DNA of 64,000 nt from Sphingobacteriales bacterium JAD_PAG50586_3 (GTDB taxonomy: Bacteria; Bacteroidota; Bacteroidia; CAMBQF01), in the NCBI GenBank assembly GCA_023213195.1, contig CP096135.1:3716842-3780841 (forward strand), given 5' to 3'. The translations under genes were made by a program, and so were the position numbers. The notes beneath the pieces were generated by a model, which saw only the letters and a program-made list of their open reading frames with translations, had not been told where the DNA came from and searched no databases. Of this stretch, positions 17,831-30,900 are shown piece after piece. Each line of letters opens with the position of its first letter. Position 1 is the stretch's first letter.

Positions 17831-18901
17831 ATGCACATACCATCTACAGGTTATAGTATTTACCACAGCAACGGTGTTTTTGCCCAGTTACAGGCGTTTA
17901 TAGAAGAACGATACCCTACCCACAGCATTGTGGTGTTGGTAGACGATAATACCTTTGAGCTTTGTCTTCCGGTTGTTGCGGGTTATTCTGATAGTATTGC
18001 CAATGCCGAAGTTATTGAAATACCATCGGGCGAGGCCAACAAAACCCTGGAGAATGTACAGCATATTTGGGAGAGCCTTACCGGCCTGGGCATAGACCGT
18101 AACACCCTGCTTATTAACCTGGGCGGTGGTTTGGTTAGCGATATGGGCGGCTTTGCCGCTTCTACGTTTAAAAGGGGAATACCATTTATAAATATACCTA
18201 CCAGCCTGTTGGCTATGGTAGATGCATCGGTAGGTGGCAAAACCGGTTTCGACTTTAACGGAATAAAAAACCACATTGGGCTTTTTACCAACCCGCAGGC
18301 TGTGTTTGTTGACCCTGTATTTTTAAACTCCCTGCCCGAGCGGGAACTATACAGCGGCTTTGCCGAGATGATAAAACACGCCCTTATTGCCGATGCAGGG
18401 CTTTGGGCTGAATTGAAAAACATAAACCCAACTAATGCTGATGATGTAGCCCGCTACATACCCCGTAGCATTGAAATTAAAAACACCCTGGTTACCTCCG
18501 ACCCTTTTGACAATGCCGCACGTAAAGCCCTCAACTTTGGGCACACCTTTGGGCATGCTATAGAAAGCTATTTTATTGGGGCTGATAACGAGTTGCTGCA
18601 TGGCGAAGCCATTGCCATTGGCATGGTGTGCGAGAGTTTTGTAGCGGTAGAAAAAGGCCTTATTACCCCAACGGTATTAAAGGAGATTGAAGAACTTATA
18701 GCTACCCACTTTAGCTTTGCCGCCCTTGATGAGTATGACGAAGAAGCCATTATGGTTTTAATGGGCCAAGACAAAAAGAACAGCAGCGGAAACATAAACA
18801 TGGCCCTTATTGCGGGCATAGGTTCTTGCCAAACCAATATTGCGGTGGGGGCCGATGAAATTAAAAAGGCCCTGCATTACTGCAAGGCCCTTTCTTACTA
18901 A
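17831..18901 (+). CDS. aroB: 3-dehydroquinate synthase
   Basis: 356 residues; converts DAHP to 3-dehydroquinate in the shikimate pathway, using NAD and a divalent metal (Zn or Co). NAD-binding GGGLVSDMGGFAAS at about 98-111, PTSLLAMVDASVGGKTGFD at 123-141, and the metal ligands in EMIKHALI and in LNFGHTFGHAIES are all present. Length is normal for the family and the frame is intact. It is divergent from mqnE. A GC-rich imperfect stem around the stop (18864-18893) with a T-rich tail may terminate it before the convergent porE-like gene. Confidence 0.95.
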   Translation: MHIPSTGYSIYHSNGVFAQLQAFIEERYPTHSIVVLVDDNTFELCLPVVAGYSDSIANAEVIEIPSGEANKTLENVQHIWESLTGLGIDRNTLLINLGGGLVSDMGGFAASTFKRGIPFINIPTSLLAMVDASVGGKTGFDFNGIKNHIGLFTNPQAVFVDPVFLNSLPERELYSGFAEMIKHALIADAGLWAELKNINPTNADDVARYIPRSIEIKNTLVTSDPFDNAARKALNFGHTFGHAIESYFIGADNELLHGEAIAIGMVCESFVAVEKGLITPTVLKEIEELIATHFSFAALDEYDEEAIMVLMGQDKKNSSGNINMALIAGIGSCQTNIAVGADEIKKALHYCKALSY

Positions 18902-18928
18902 ACACTTTATTTATCTAACTAAATTCTT

Positions 18929-20840
18929 TTAGTAGCTAAGTACTTTAAATGTAGTACGGCGGTTACGTTGGTGCTCATCTTCAGTACACTTAACATCGTT
19001 TTTGCAACCGTTAACCAGTTTGGTTTCGCCATAACCTTTCCAGGTTAAGCGGTCTTTAGATATACCACGTTTAACAAGGTATGCAGTAGCTGATTTTGCA
19101 CGGTTTTCTGATAGTGTAATGTTGTACTGGTCGTTTGCACGAGAGTCGGTATGAGAACCAAGTTCAATAACCATGTTCGGGTACTCTTTCATCAACTTAA
19201 CAATTTTGTCAAGCTCAACAGCCGCATCGGGGCGAATGTTGTATTTATCCAAATCGTAGTAGATATTCTCTAAAGTAAACTCTTTGTTAACCACAGGTCC
19301 GTAAGGGTCTAACACAAAGTCGCGACGAATGGTCTCTGATTTGGTTAAGCCTTTGGTAGTAGCATCGCCGGTGGCTGTAGAGTATTTTTCTTTAGATGCA
19401 ATTAATGAATAATCGGTACTTGGGTCAATAGGTGTTTGGTAGTTACCGTTGGCATCGGTAGTAAACTCTAGCTTGGTATTGTTTTGCATATCAATAACCT
19501 CAACCTTAGAGTTTGCCAATGGCAGGCCGGTAGCCTTATCAGTAACGGTACCTACAAGCATAAAGGCCAATGGTGGCACTTCTTTCTTCTTAACAAAAGT
19601 AAAAATCTTGTCGCCGGTTAAACGGTTAGACGATAAAAAGCCGTTTTTCAAATCAGGCTTTAGGGTGTATGCAAAATCATCCTGTGTGGTGTTCAAGGGA
19701 TAACCCTCGTTAATGGCACGACCAAATTTACCGTTACCTAAATCTTTAGCACGGAAAATATCTAGGCCGCCCATATTGGTGTGGCCTTCTGATGAAAAAT
19801 ATAGTGCAGAATCGCCGGGGCAGTAGAATGGGAACATCTCATCTAACGATGTGTTAATGCCCGGACCAAGATTAACAGGGGTACCCCAGCCTTCGCCTTC
19901 TTTTTTAGCCATGTAAATATCGGTGCCGCCTAAACCACCCGGCATATCTGATATAAAGTACAACGTTTGCTCATCGGCCGATAGTGTTGGGTGGCCTGTA
20001 GAATAATCATTGCTATTATATTTAAACATCATAAGGTCTTTCCACTTATCGCCATCTAGCGTAGCGCGGAAAAGTTGCAGGTTATTGGTATTGTCTGTAC
20101 CTTTTTTAAGCTTGCTCTTTGTGTAATTGCTGCGGGTAAAGTAAATGGTTTTACCATCTTTAGTAACTACAGATGGGCCTTCGTGGTAAGGGCCGTTAAT
20201 TTGGCCTTCCAGTTTTTTAGGCTCGTCCCATTTGTCAGTGCCTTTGTTTTCAGTATAGTAAAGGTCAAGGTAAGAGTTACCTGTCCAAGGGTTTACCATA
20301 TCAGCATCAATCTCGTTACGGTCGGCCGAAAATATAAAACCTTCTTTGTAAAGTGCAGTGGTGTAGTAGTTTTCTAAACCTTTAAGCTGAACCTGCTCAA
20401 TAGAATAACGCAATGTATCGCGGTTAAATATAACTGTAGAATCGCACGATGCCAGTAACACAGTAGCCGTAGGGTCTGCTGGTTTTACAGTAAGGTATTT
20501 GTTATACCAAATTTTAGCCTCATCATACTTTTTATTAGCCTGTAACATACGGGCATAATGAAAGTAGTTGATAGGATCAGTATCGGGCTGCAACACAACA
20601 TCGGCATATACTTTCTCTGCCTTTCTTGTGTCGTTAGTTAAGCGGTATGCGTTAGCTAAGGCCTTCTTTAGCGTTAGGAATGTCTTTTCGTTCCAATGCT
20701 TTTTCAAAAGAGTCTATAGCTTTTGAAAAACGAAGCATGTCAAACGATTTATTTCCTTGTTTAAAATACATTTTGGCACAACCTGTAACAAGTGTTAACA
20801 GGGATGCAATGCATATTAAACGTATATAATTCTTTATCAT
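18929..20840 (-). CDS. PorE/OmpA-like lipoprotein: TPR, WD40-like propeller, OmpA domain (one frame break)
   Basis: Lipoprotein signal (LLTLVTGC, Cys near 21), TPRs (about 30-150), PD40/WD40-like propeller blades (FSADRNEIDADMVNP, YFTRSNYT, YFISDMPGGLGGTDIYMA, YFSSEGHTNMGGLDIF), a carboxypeptidase-regulatory-like beta domain near 385-460, and a C-terminal OmpA domain with HTDSRANDQYN, LSENRAKS and QRNRRTTF. This domain order is that of T9SS PorE, which binds peptidoglycan. The frame breaks at 20655-20661 (GCTAAGG on the plus strand); reading GCCAGG there joins the parts as NAKEGLANAYRL and gives 636 residues. It follows porP by 39 bases, so it is the third gene of the adhesin unit. Confidence 0.85.
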
Positions 20841-20879
20841 TGGTATTAGATTGGAGGTGGAGATTAAAGGCGTTTTAGA

Positions 20880-21815
20880 TTAGAAGTAACGAGGGGTTTT
20901 GATTTTCAATAAACCGCGGCCAAAGTCAAAGCCCAACATAAACTCGTGCGATGCGCCAACATAGTTGTAACGTACGCTTTGTAGTTTATAATCGTAAGCA
21001 TAACCTAAGCGGAAACGACGGTTAATTAAAAACTCTATCATACCCACAACAGCATCTTGCGTACGGTACGATGCGCCTACCCATACCTTGTCGTTAAACA
21101 GGAAATGCACGTTAAAATCGAACTGCACCGGAGATACGGTAGCTGTTTGATACTTCATTAAAAACGATGGGCGTATCTTTAAAAAGTCGTTGGCTTTAAT
21201 AATGTAACCAGCTTGTAAAAAGTAGTGGCGGCGCAAAAAGCTTGTTTTGGTAAAGTCTACGTTAAACTTAGTTTTTGGTACATAAGCCATTAATGTAGGG
21301 AATGATAAACCTGCATAAAACCTCTCAGTATTAAAAAACATACCAAAACCTATACGGGTAGCAAACGCACGGAATGGTTGCATGTTTGGGTCGCCACCAT
21401 TTTGTCCATCCCAATAAATTTCAGGCTCCTGTGCATTTAGAAAGGTACCACCGGCACGTATACCAAAGCTTAGGCGGGTTTTCTCGCTAAACTTAATTTT
21501 ATACGCGTAGTTGGCATAAATATCGGTGTTGTTGTTTACACCAATCCTATCGTTACAAATAGATAAACCCCAGCCCATTGTATTGTTGGCCATGGGCCCG
21601 TCTACAGATAGAACTGCCGTTTTAGGGGCACCGTCCCAGTTTGTCCACTGGTCGCGGTATAGCAGCGTACTCGAAATGTAGCTTTGAGTACCTGCATACG
21701 CCGGATTTAAAAATACCTGGTTAAACATGTATTGGCTAAACATAGCTTCCTGCTGGGCTTTTACCCCCGCAATTGCTGCTATGGCCAATGCTGCTGTTAG
21801 TATAACCTTTTTCAT
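20880..21815 (-). CDS. PorP/SprF family type IX secretion membrane protein
   Basis: 311 residues. A signal peptide ending GVKAQQ is followed by the family opening MFSQYMFNQVFLNPAYAGT and a run of amphipathic beta strands ending FDFGRGLLKIKTPRYF, as expected for an outer-membrane beta-barrel. PorP/SprF paralogues often sit directly beside a large type B T9SS substrate and are needed for its export and surface attachment; SprF for SprB is the named case. Here it lies 88 bases downstream of the giant adhesin and 39 bases upstream of the PorE-like gene. The assignment is firm; that the adhesin is its client is inference from position. Confidence 0.92.
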   Translation of the reverse strand: MKKVILTAALAIAAIAGVKAQQEAMFSQYMFNQVFLNPAYAGTQSYISSTLLYRDQWTNWDGAPKTAVLSVDGPMANNTMGWGLSICNDRIGVNNNTDIYANYAYKIKFSEKTRLSFGIRAGGTFLNAQEPEIYWDGQNGGDPNMQPFRAFATRIGFGMFFNTERFYAGLSFPTLMAYVPKTKFNVDFTKTSFLRRHYFLQAGYIIKANDFLKIRPSFLMKYQTATVSPVQFDFNVHFLFNDKVWVGASYRTQDAVVGMIEFLINRRFRLGYAYDYKLQSVRYNYVGASHEFMLGFDFGRGLLKIKTPRYF

Positions 21816-21856
21816 ATTATTTGGTGTTTAAACCTGTTTTAATTCTCTACTTAATA

Positions 21857-21888
21857 ATATCCGGCGCGGCTTGCGCCACGCCGGATAT
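21857..21888 (-). terminator. Stem-loop between the adhesin and porP/sprF
   Basis: ATATCCGGCG (21857-21866) pairs perfectly with CGCCGGATAT (21879-21888), and further GGC/GCC pairs can form inside. No T-run follows on the minus strand, so it may be an intercistronic stabiliser or a partial terminator that tunes porP/porE relative to the adhesin. Confidence 0.6.
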
Positions 21889-21903
21889 GTTATTATCAAT
21901 TAA

Positions 21904-24900
21904 TTATTTACCTAAGTTGTGGCGTAGTTCTACTGTTGCTTTAAATGTTAACTCGCCTTGGTTTGGTACGTTAACAGTAAACAGTACAAAGTATACACCG
22001 TCTGGCATTAACCTGCCTTGGAAGTTGGTACCTGCCCAATCGTTAGCATAGCCTTCTTTTTCATAGATTACTTGTCCCCAACGGTTAAACACTGTGAACT
22101 TGTTATCTGTAAAGGTTTCAATGCCATGTATCACGTAGTAGTCATTCAGGCCATCAAAGTTACTAGGGCTAAAGCCGGTTGGTAGCTCAATTACCGGAGG
22201 ACAAGTCAGTACATATTCCTCAGTAATAGCACAGCCATTAGCATCGGTAATAGTTACAGTGAATGTATCGCAAGAAAGGTTTTGCAAATCTTCCGATGTA
22301 GAGTCGATAGTAGTGATATCCCAGTTGTATTGGTATGGTAAAACACCACCCGTTACAGTAAGGTCAATAGAACCATCGCTACCGTTAGCAACACTAATGT
22401 TGTAACCGTTAGGATATACAGGAATATCTGCAGCAACCACAATTGCGTCTGGCTCTGTAATTACAATAGTGTCAGAAGCTGAACAACCGTTAGCATCAGT
22501 AATAACTACTACATACGTACCAGGAGCTAAGCTATCGGCACACTGTGTAGCATCACCGTTAGACCATAGGTAAGCAACAGGGGCAGTAGCACCGGTTACG
22601 TTAGCACAAGCCTGGCCGTTGTTTAAGCCGTTACAGCTTACGTTAGTTACAGCTACCGCTAAGGCAAGGTTAGATACCGAACCTACAACAATAGTTTGTG
22701 TAGAAGAACAGCCGCTTGCATCAGTAACAGTTACAGTGTAAGAACCGGCAGCTAGGCCTGTTAAATCCTGGCTGTTAGAGGTAAAGCCGTTAGGGCCTGT
22801 CCAGCTGTAGCTGTAAGTACCAGAACCACCTGCTACGCTAATATCAATGTTACCGTTGCTTGCGCTACAAGTAGCTGCATTGTTAGTTACAACAGTTATT
22901 GCTACCGCGTTTGGCGCAGTTACAACAAACGTATCAACTACTGTACAACCATTACCATCTTGTACGGTAATAATGTAAGTACCTGCACCTATAGCTACCA
23001 GGTCTTCATCTGTAGAAGTGAAGCTGTTAGGGCCAGTCCAGTTGATAATGTATGGGCCATCGCCAACAAGTGATACGTTAATAGCACCGTTGTTTGCACC
23101 ATTACAGTTTGTTGGGGTTATTACACCTGATATTTGTACAGGAGGTTTGTCACCCACAATTACAGTATCAATAACTGAACAACCGTTAGTATCGGTAACC
23201 TCTATGTAGTAAGTACCACCGTTAATGTTAAACAGGTCTTCGGTAGTTGCCAATACAGTGCCGTTAACATCGGTCCACTCGTAGTTGTAAGAACCAGAGC
23301 CACCGTTTACAGTTAAGTCTATAGTACCGTTAGATAAGCCACAGAAGCTTGGAGCGTTTACAGCAACTATGCTTATTGGCTCAGGCTCTGTCATAATAAA
23401 TGTCAAGGTATCATCGCAACCATTAACATCGCTTACAATAAGGGTATAAGTACCTGCTGATAGGTTGGCAATATCTTCAGTATTAGCTGAGAAGCCACTA
23501 GGACCAGACCAGTTAAAGGTATAAGTACCAGAACCGCCTGTAGTAGTTACGTCTATAGAACCGTTGCTACCACCGTTACAGCTAATGTTAAAGCCACCTG
23601 CGTAGGTTGACTGAACACCTGTTGATACAAGTGGGGTAGGCTCTGTTAACGTTACCGTTACAGAAGAAGTACAACCGTTAGCATCAGTTACAGTAGCAAC
23701 ATAAGTACCTACACATAGGGCGCTTATATCTTCTGTTGCAGATACGAAACCGTTAGGACCAACCCAGTTAATTGAGTATGGGGCAGTACCGCCGGTTACA
23801 GTTAGGTTGATAGAACCATCGCAAGCACCGTTGCAGCTAATGTTTGTACCACTGTTAGTAGTAGCAGCTAAAGCTGTAGAGCTAAGCACCTCTGGTTGTG
23901 TTAATGTTACAGTTTGTGTTGTAATACAACCGTTAGCATCTGTTACGTTTAGTACATAAGTACCGGCGCATAGGCCGCTTAGGTCTTCAGTAACAGCTAC
24001 AAAACCGTTAGGACCTGACCAGCTGTATGAGTATGGAGCAGTACCACCGCCAATTGTAGCGTTGATAGAACCGTTGCAAGCACCGTTACAAGTAATATTG
24101 AAACCACCTGCTACTACTGCTGCTACAGCGCCAGATGTTAATGGCTGAGGAGCAAGAAGTGTGATAGTAGTTGTAGTTGTACAGTTATTAGCATCAACTA
24201 CAGTTACTGTATAAGCACCTGCACATAGGCCGGTAATATCTTCGCTTGTAGAAGTGAAGCCGTTAACACCTGTCCAAGAAATATTGAACGGAGCAACACC
24301 ACCATTAATTACAAGGTCTATAGAACCGTCGCAAGCGTTGGCACAGCTTACATTAACACCACCATTGTATTCTAAAGCTACACCACCAACTTCTAATGCC
24401 GGAGGAGCAGTTAAGGTTACAGTTTGTGTTGTTATACAACCGTTAGCATCAGTCACAGTTACAGTATATGTACCCACGCAAATACCAGATAGATCTTGTG
24501 TTACGGCTACAAAACCGTTAGGTCCAATCCAGCTATAGCTATATGGGGCAGAACCACCTGTTACAGATAAGTCAACACCACCATCGCAAGCCGGTACAGC
24601 ACCGCCGCAGCTTACATTGTAACCACCGCTGTAGCTAACTACAACTGTGCTGCTTTGCAGTAATGTTGGTTCTGTTAAAGTTACAGAGCCTGTAGCTGTG
24701 CTACCATTACCATCAACAACTACTACAGTGTAAGTACCATGAGCAAGACCGCTGATGTCTTCTAAGTTAGAAGAGAAACCGTTAGGGCCTGTCCATGTAA
24801 TAGTGTATGGAGGTAAACCAAGGTCAATAGTTAAGTTAATTGAACCATCGTTAGCACCAAAGCAGCTAATGTTGTTACCGCTTGGGAATACGTTCGGGTC

Positions 24901-27900
24901 AATAACTAAGTCAGGAACACTTTGTATGGTAATAAATACCCAAGCAGTATCGCACAAGCCTGCGCTGTCGCAAATGTTGTACAATAAGCTGTCTACACCA
25001 AAGAAGTTGTTGTTTGGGGTATAGATAATCTCACCAAGTGTTGGGTCGTAAATGGCGTTACCAAATAGTGGTGGCGTCATTATTACAACAGAGTTAGTAT
25101 CAAGGTTACCGTCAACATCAAAGTCGTTAAAGTCTATGTTAATGTTGATTGGGGTATCTTCAAGGGTAGTAGCAGTATCGGTAATAGCAACCGGTGGGTC
25201 ATTTACCGGGCCTACGTTAATGTACACCCATGCAGTATCGCAATATACCGGCGAGCCTAGGTCGCAAATTTGGTAGATTAACGAGTCTGTACCATTGAAG
25301 TTTAAGTTAGGAGTATAGGTAATGAAACCTGTTACAGGGTCAATACCAGATACTGTACCGTTAGCCGGAGGCAGGATAATAGTTACGCTGCTGTAATCAA
25401 TGTTGTTGTCAACATCAATATCGTTATCCGGTACCTGAACTACCACAGGGGTATCTTCAGGGGTAGATGCGGTATCAAGTATAGCTATTAGTTCGTCGTT
25501 GTTAGATTCTACGCGGATGAATACCCATGCAGTATCACACAATACCGGTAAACCTGTATCGCATATTTGGTAAATCAACGAGTCATTACCCCAGAAGTTA
25601 GGATTAGGCGTGTAAGTGATAGCACCTGTTACAGGGTCTACAGTTACAGTACCGTTAACCGGAGGAGTAATAATAGTTACTGAAGTTGGGTCTAAGTTAC
25701 CATCAACATCGGTATCGTTAACCGGAACATCAATAGTTACCGGTTGGTCTTCGCCTGTAGCCGCGTTATCTTCATTAGCAATTGGTGGGTCGTTAACAGG
25801 GTTAACGTTGATGATTACTAAAGCAGTATCGCAAAGTACCGGCATACCTGTATCACAAATGTTGTAGATTAAGGTATCAACACCGTTAAAGTTAGGGTTA
25901 GGTGTGTAAGTAATATCACCTGTTACAGGGTCTATAGTTACAGTACCGTTGTTAGGACCATCAACAATAGTTACCGATGTTGGATCTAAGTTACCGTCAA
26001 CGTCAGTGTCGTTGCTTGGTACGTTAATTACAACAGGGGTATCTTCAGGAGTTGATGTAGTATCAAGGTTAGCAATAGGTGCATCGTTTACAGGGGTTAC
26101 GTTAATTACTACGTAAGCTGTATCGCACAATACCGGTAAACCTGTATCACAAATCTGGTAGATTAATGAGTCAACACCGTTGAAGTTAGTGTTAGGCGTG
26201 TATATAATAGAACCATCAGGGTTTACAACCACTGTACCGTTGTTTGGTAGGTCTACTATAGTTACGCTGCCGTTATCCAAGTTACCATCGTTATCAGTGT
26301 CGTTACCTTGGTACAAATACAGTTACAGGGGTATCTTCTAATGTTGATGTGGTATCAAGGTTAGCTACAGGAGCATCATTAACAGGGTTAACATTAATAA
26401 TTACAAGAGCTGTATCACAAAGCACTGGTAGGCCTGTATCGCAAATCTGGTAAATTAAGGTATCAACACCGTTAAAGTTAGGGTTAGGGTCGTAAGTAAT
26501 TACACCTGTTACAGGGTCTATAGTTACAGTACCGTTATTTGGCTGGTCTACTATAGTTACTGTAGTTGGGTCTAAGTTACCATCAACATCTGTATCGTTA
26601 CCCGGTACGTTAATATCAACGTTGGTATCTTCAGGTGTTGTTGTATTGTCCTGATTAGCAACCGGTGGGTCGTTAACTGGGTTAACGTTTATGATTACAT
26701 AAGCAGTATCACATAATACCGGTAAACCTGTATCGCAGATGTTATAAATTAATGAGTCAACACCGTTGAAGTTAGGGTTAGGCGTGTAAACAATAGAACC
26801 ATCAGGGTTTACAACCACTGTACCGTTGTTTGGTAGGTCTACTATAGTTACGCTGCCGTTATCTAAGTTACCATCGTTATCAGTATCGTTACCCGGAACA
26901 AATACAGTTACAGGGGTATCTTCTAATGTTGATGTGGTATCAAGGTTAGCTACAGGAGCATCGTTAACCGGGTTAACATTTATAATTACAAGAGCTGTAT
27001 CACAAAGCACTGGTAGGCCTGTATCGCAAATCTGGTAAATCAAGGTATCAACACCGTTAAAGTTGGGGTTCGGGTCGTAAGTAATTACACCTGTTACAGG
27101 GTTTATAGTTACCGTACCGTTGTTTGGCTGGTCTACTATAGTTACTGTAGTTGGGTCTAAGTTACCATCAACATCTGTATCGTTACCCGGAACGTTAATA
27201 TCAACGTTGGTATCTTCAGGTGTTGTTGCATTGTCCTGGTTAGCAATCGGTGGGTCGTTAACTGGGTTAACGTTGATGATTACTAAGGCAGTATCACATA
27301 ACACCGGTAAACCTGTATCGCAAATGCTGTATATTAAGGTATCAACACCGTTGAAGTTAGGGTTAGGCGTGTAAGTAATATCACCAGTTACAGGGTCAAT
27401 AATTACAGTACCATTATTTGGCTGGTCAACAACTGTTACCGATGTTGGGTCTAAGTTACCATCAACGTCAGTATCGTTGCTTGGTACGCTAATTACCACA
27501 GGGGTATCTTCATTAGTTGAAACAGTGTCAAGGTTAGCTACCGGTGGGTCGTTAATCGGGGTTACGTTAATAATTACGTAAGCCGTGTCACACAACACAG
27601 GTAAACCTGTATCGCATATTTGGTAAATCAACGAGTCTACACCGTTAAAGTTAGCATTCGGGGTGTAAGTAATAGCGCCGGTTACAGGGTCTATAGTTAC
27701 CGAACCGTTGTTTGGCTGATCTACTATAGTTACTGTAGTTGGGTCAAGGTTACCATCAATATCGGTATCGTTACCAGGAACCTGGATGGTTACCGGCATA
27801 TCTTCACCTGTTGATGCGTTATCTTGATTAGCAACCGGAGGATCGTTAACAGGAGTTACAGTGATGATAACAATTGCAGTGTCGCACATTGCTGGTACGT

Positions 27901-30900
27901 CAAGGTCGCAAATGTTGTATATCAAAGTATCAACACCGTTAAAGTTAGGATCCGGAGTATACGTAATGTTACCTACAGAGTCAACAGTTACAGTACCGTG
28001 GTTTGGAGGGTAAACAATAGTCACAGTAGTGCTATCTATACCATCGTCATTATCGGTATCATTATCAGGAACATTTATTACAACAGGGGTATCCTCTGGT
28101 GTAGTTGTTGGGTCTGGGTTAGCTGTAGGAGGATCGTTAACAGGTATTACATTAATGATTACTAAAGCAGTATCGCAGTATACAGGTATACCTGTATCGC
28201 AAATGTTATAGATTAATGTATCAGGACCGTTGTAGTTGCTGTTAGGTGTGTAAGTAATAACACCTGTTACAGGGTTTACAGTAGCGGTACCGTGGTTAGG
28301 CTGGTCTGTAATTACTACAGTAGTAACATCAAGGTTGCCATCAACATCGGTATCGTTACCAGGTACGGTAATAGCTACCTGGGTATCTTCGTTTGTAGAA
28401 GCGTAATCTATGTTAGCTACCGGTGGGTCGTTAACAGGAGTTACGTTAATTACTACGTAAGCCGTGTCGCACAGTGCCGGAACACCAGAGTCACAAATTT
28501 GGTAAATTAAAGAGTCAACACCGTTAAAGTTCGGGTTCGGGGTGTATTCAATCTCACCTGTTACAGGGTCAATTGTTACCGTACCGTGGTTAGGCTGGTC
28601 TACAATAGTTACCGAAGTTGGGTCTAAGTTACCGTCGTTATCAGTATCGTTGCTTGGTACAAGAACCGATACAGGGGTATCCTCAGGTGTAGTAGCATTA
28701 TCTAGGTTAGCAACCGGAGGGTCGTTAACCGGGCCTACAATAATTACAACCAAAGCAGTGTCGCAGTATACAGGAGAGCCTGTATCGCAAATCTGGTAGA
28801 TTAATGTATCGCTACCGTTAAAGTTCGGGTTCGGATCGTAAGTAATAACACCTGTAATAGGGTCTATAGTTGCTGTACCATTGCTTGGCTGGTCAACTAT
28901 AGTTACGGTAGTAACATCTAAGTTGCCATCAACATCAGTATCGTTAACAGGTACGTTAATAGCAACCGGAACATCTTCAGGAGTTGAAGTAATATCAGGG
29001 TTAGCTATCGGCGGATCGTTAACCGGAGTTACATTAATAACAACAGTTGCAGTATCGCAAAGCACTGGCATGCCTTGGTCGCAAATTTGGTATACTAATG
29101 TATCAGGACCGTTATAGTTAGGATCTGGAGTATAGGTAATGTTACCTGTAGAATCTACCGTTACCGTACCGTGGTTTGGTGGGTCTACAATAGTTACCGA
29201 TGTAGTATCTAAACCACCTTCAGGGTCAGTATCGTTATCCGGAACTTCAATAACAACAGGGGTATCTTCAGGCGTTGTAGTAGTATCTGTGTTAGCAACC
29301 GGTGGGTCGTTTACAGGCACTACGTTAATAGTTACTAAAGCGGTATCACAGTATACCGGAGAACCAGTATCGCAAATGTTGTAGATGAACGAATCAGGAC
29401 CGTTGTAGTTAGGGTTAGGCGTGTAAGTTACAACACCTGTTACAGGGTTGATAGTTACAGTACCATTATCTGGCTGGTCTACAATAGTTACAGAACCGTT
29501 ATTGATGTTACCGTCAGGGTCAACATCGTTACCCGGTACGTTTATAGCAACAGGGGTATCTTCGTTAGTAACCGCGTTATCAGGGTTAGCAATAAGTGGG
29601 CAGTTAGCTGTAGTAGTAACAGCAACTGTATCAGCACAACCAAACTGGTTTGTTAAGATGAACAAGTAAATGCCACCTGTAGACATACCGCTGATAGCAC
29701 CTGCCTTGGTTAATAGTAGCCGGGGCAGGGTTACCCACAGCCGGAGTCCAGGTTTCGCCTTGGCCGGCAGCTACAACTGTAGATACCTTTTGGCAAATGT
29801 TTTGGTCGCCACCTGCTTGTGGTTTTGGGTTGTTGTTGATGGTAACAGTAGCTGTAGTTGTACAGTTGTTAGCATCAGTAATAGTTACGGTATACGTACC
29901 TGCGGCTAAACCGGTAGCGGTTGCGCTATTTTGTGCAGGTACTGTGTTCCAAGAGTAGAAGTAGTTAGGAGTACCGCCTGTTGCAGCAACAGTAGCCGAA
30001 CCCGTAGCGAATGTAGGACAAACGTTTACGCTGTTGGTTATTGAAGCAGAAAGAGGAGCAAATGGCTGGGTAATAGTTACTGTGCGTACTACAAAGCAAC
30101 CGTTAGCATCTGTAACAGTAACATTGTAAGTACCGGCAACTAAACCTGTAGCTGTTGGGCCTGTTTGTGCAGGCACAGTATTCCATAAGTAAGTGTAACC
30201 CGGGGTGCCGCCTATTGCAGATACCGTAGCCGAACCTGTTGCATTGCCATAGCACAATACGTTAGTGCTGTTGGTTATGCTGGCGTTAACCGCTGTAGCA
30301 GGCTGGGTAATGGTAACTGATGCATTAGTAACACAACCTTTAGCATCTGTAACAGTTACTATATAAGAACCTGCAGGCAGGTTGCTTGCTGTTTGTGTTG
30401 TTTGGGCAGGGTTAGTATTCCAAGAGTAAGTGTATGGGGCAGTTCCGCCAGATACTGTAACAGTAGCTGCACCGGTAGACTGGCCAAAGCACAATACATT
30501 GGTACGGTCGTTAATTACAGCCGATAGCGGAGCCGATGGCTGGGTAATAGTTACAGTTAATGTTTTAAAGCAACCAAACACATCGGTTACAGTTACCACA
30601 TAAGTACCGGCTACAAGGTTAGTAGCAGTAGTACCTACTTGTTGTGGTACAGTATTCCAAACATAGCTTAAAGCACCTGTGCCACCGCTTGCGCTAACAC
30701 TTGCGCTACCATTGGCAAAGCCAAAGCAGGTAACGTTGTTTTGGTTAACAAGGGCAACAGAAATTGGGGTAGCTGGCTGTGTAATAGTTACACTGCGTTG
30801 TATAGAACAACCTTGTGCATCAGTAACAGTTACTACATAGTTACCGGCAGCTAAGCCTGAAGCTGTAGAGCCTGTTTGAGCAGGAATAGTGTTCCAAGAG

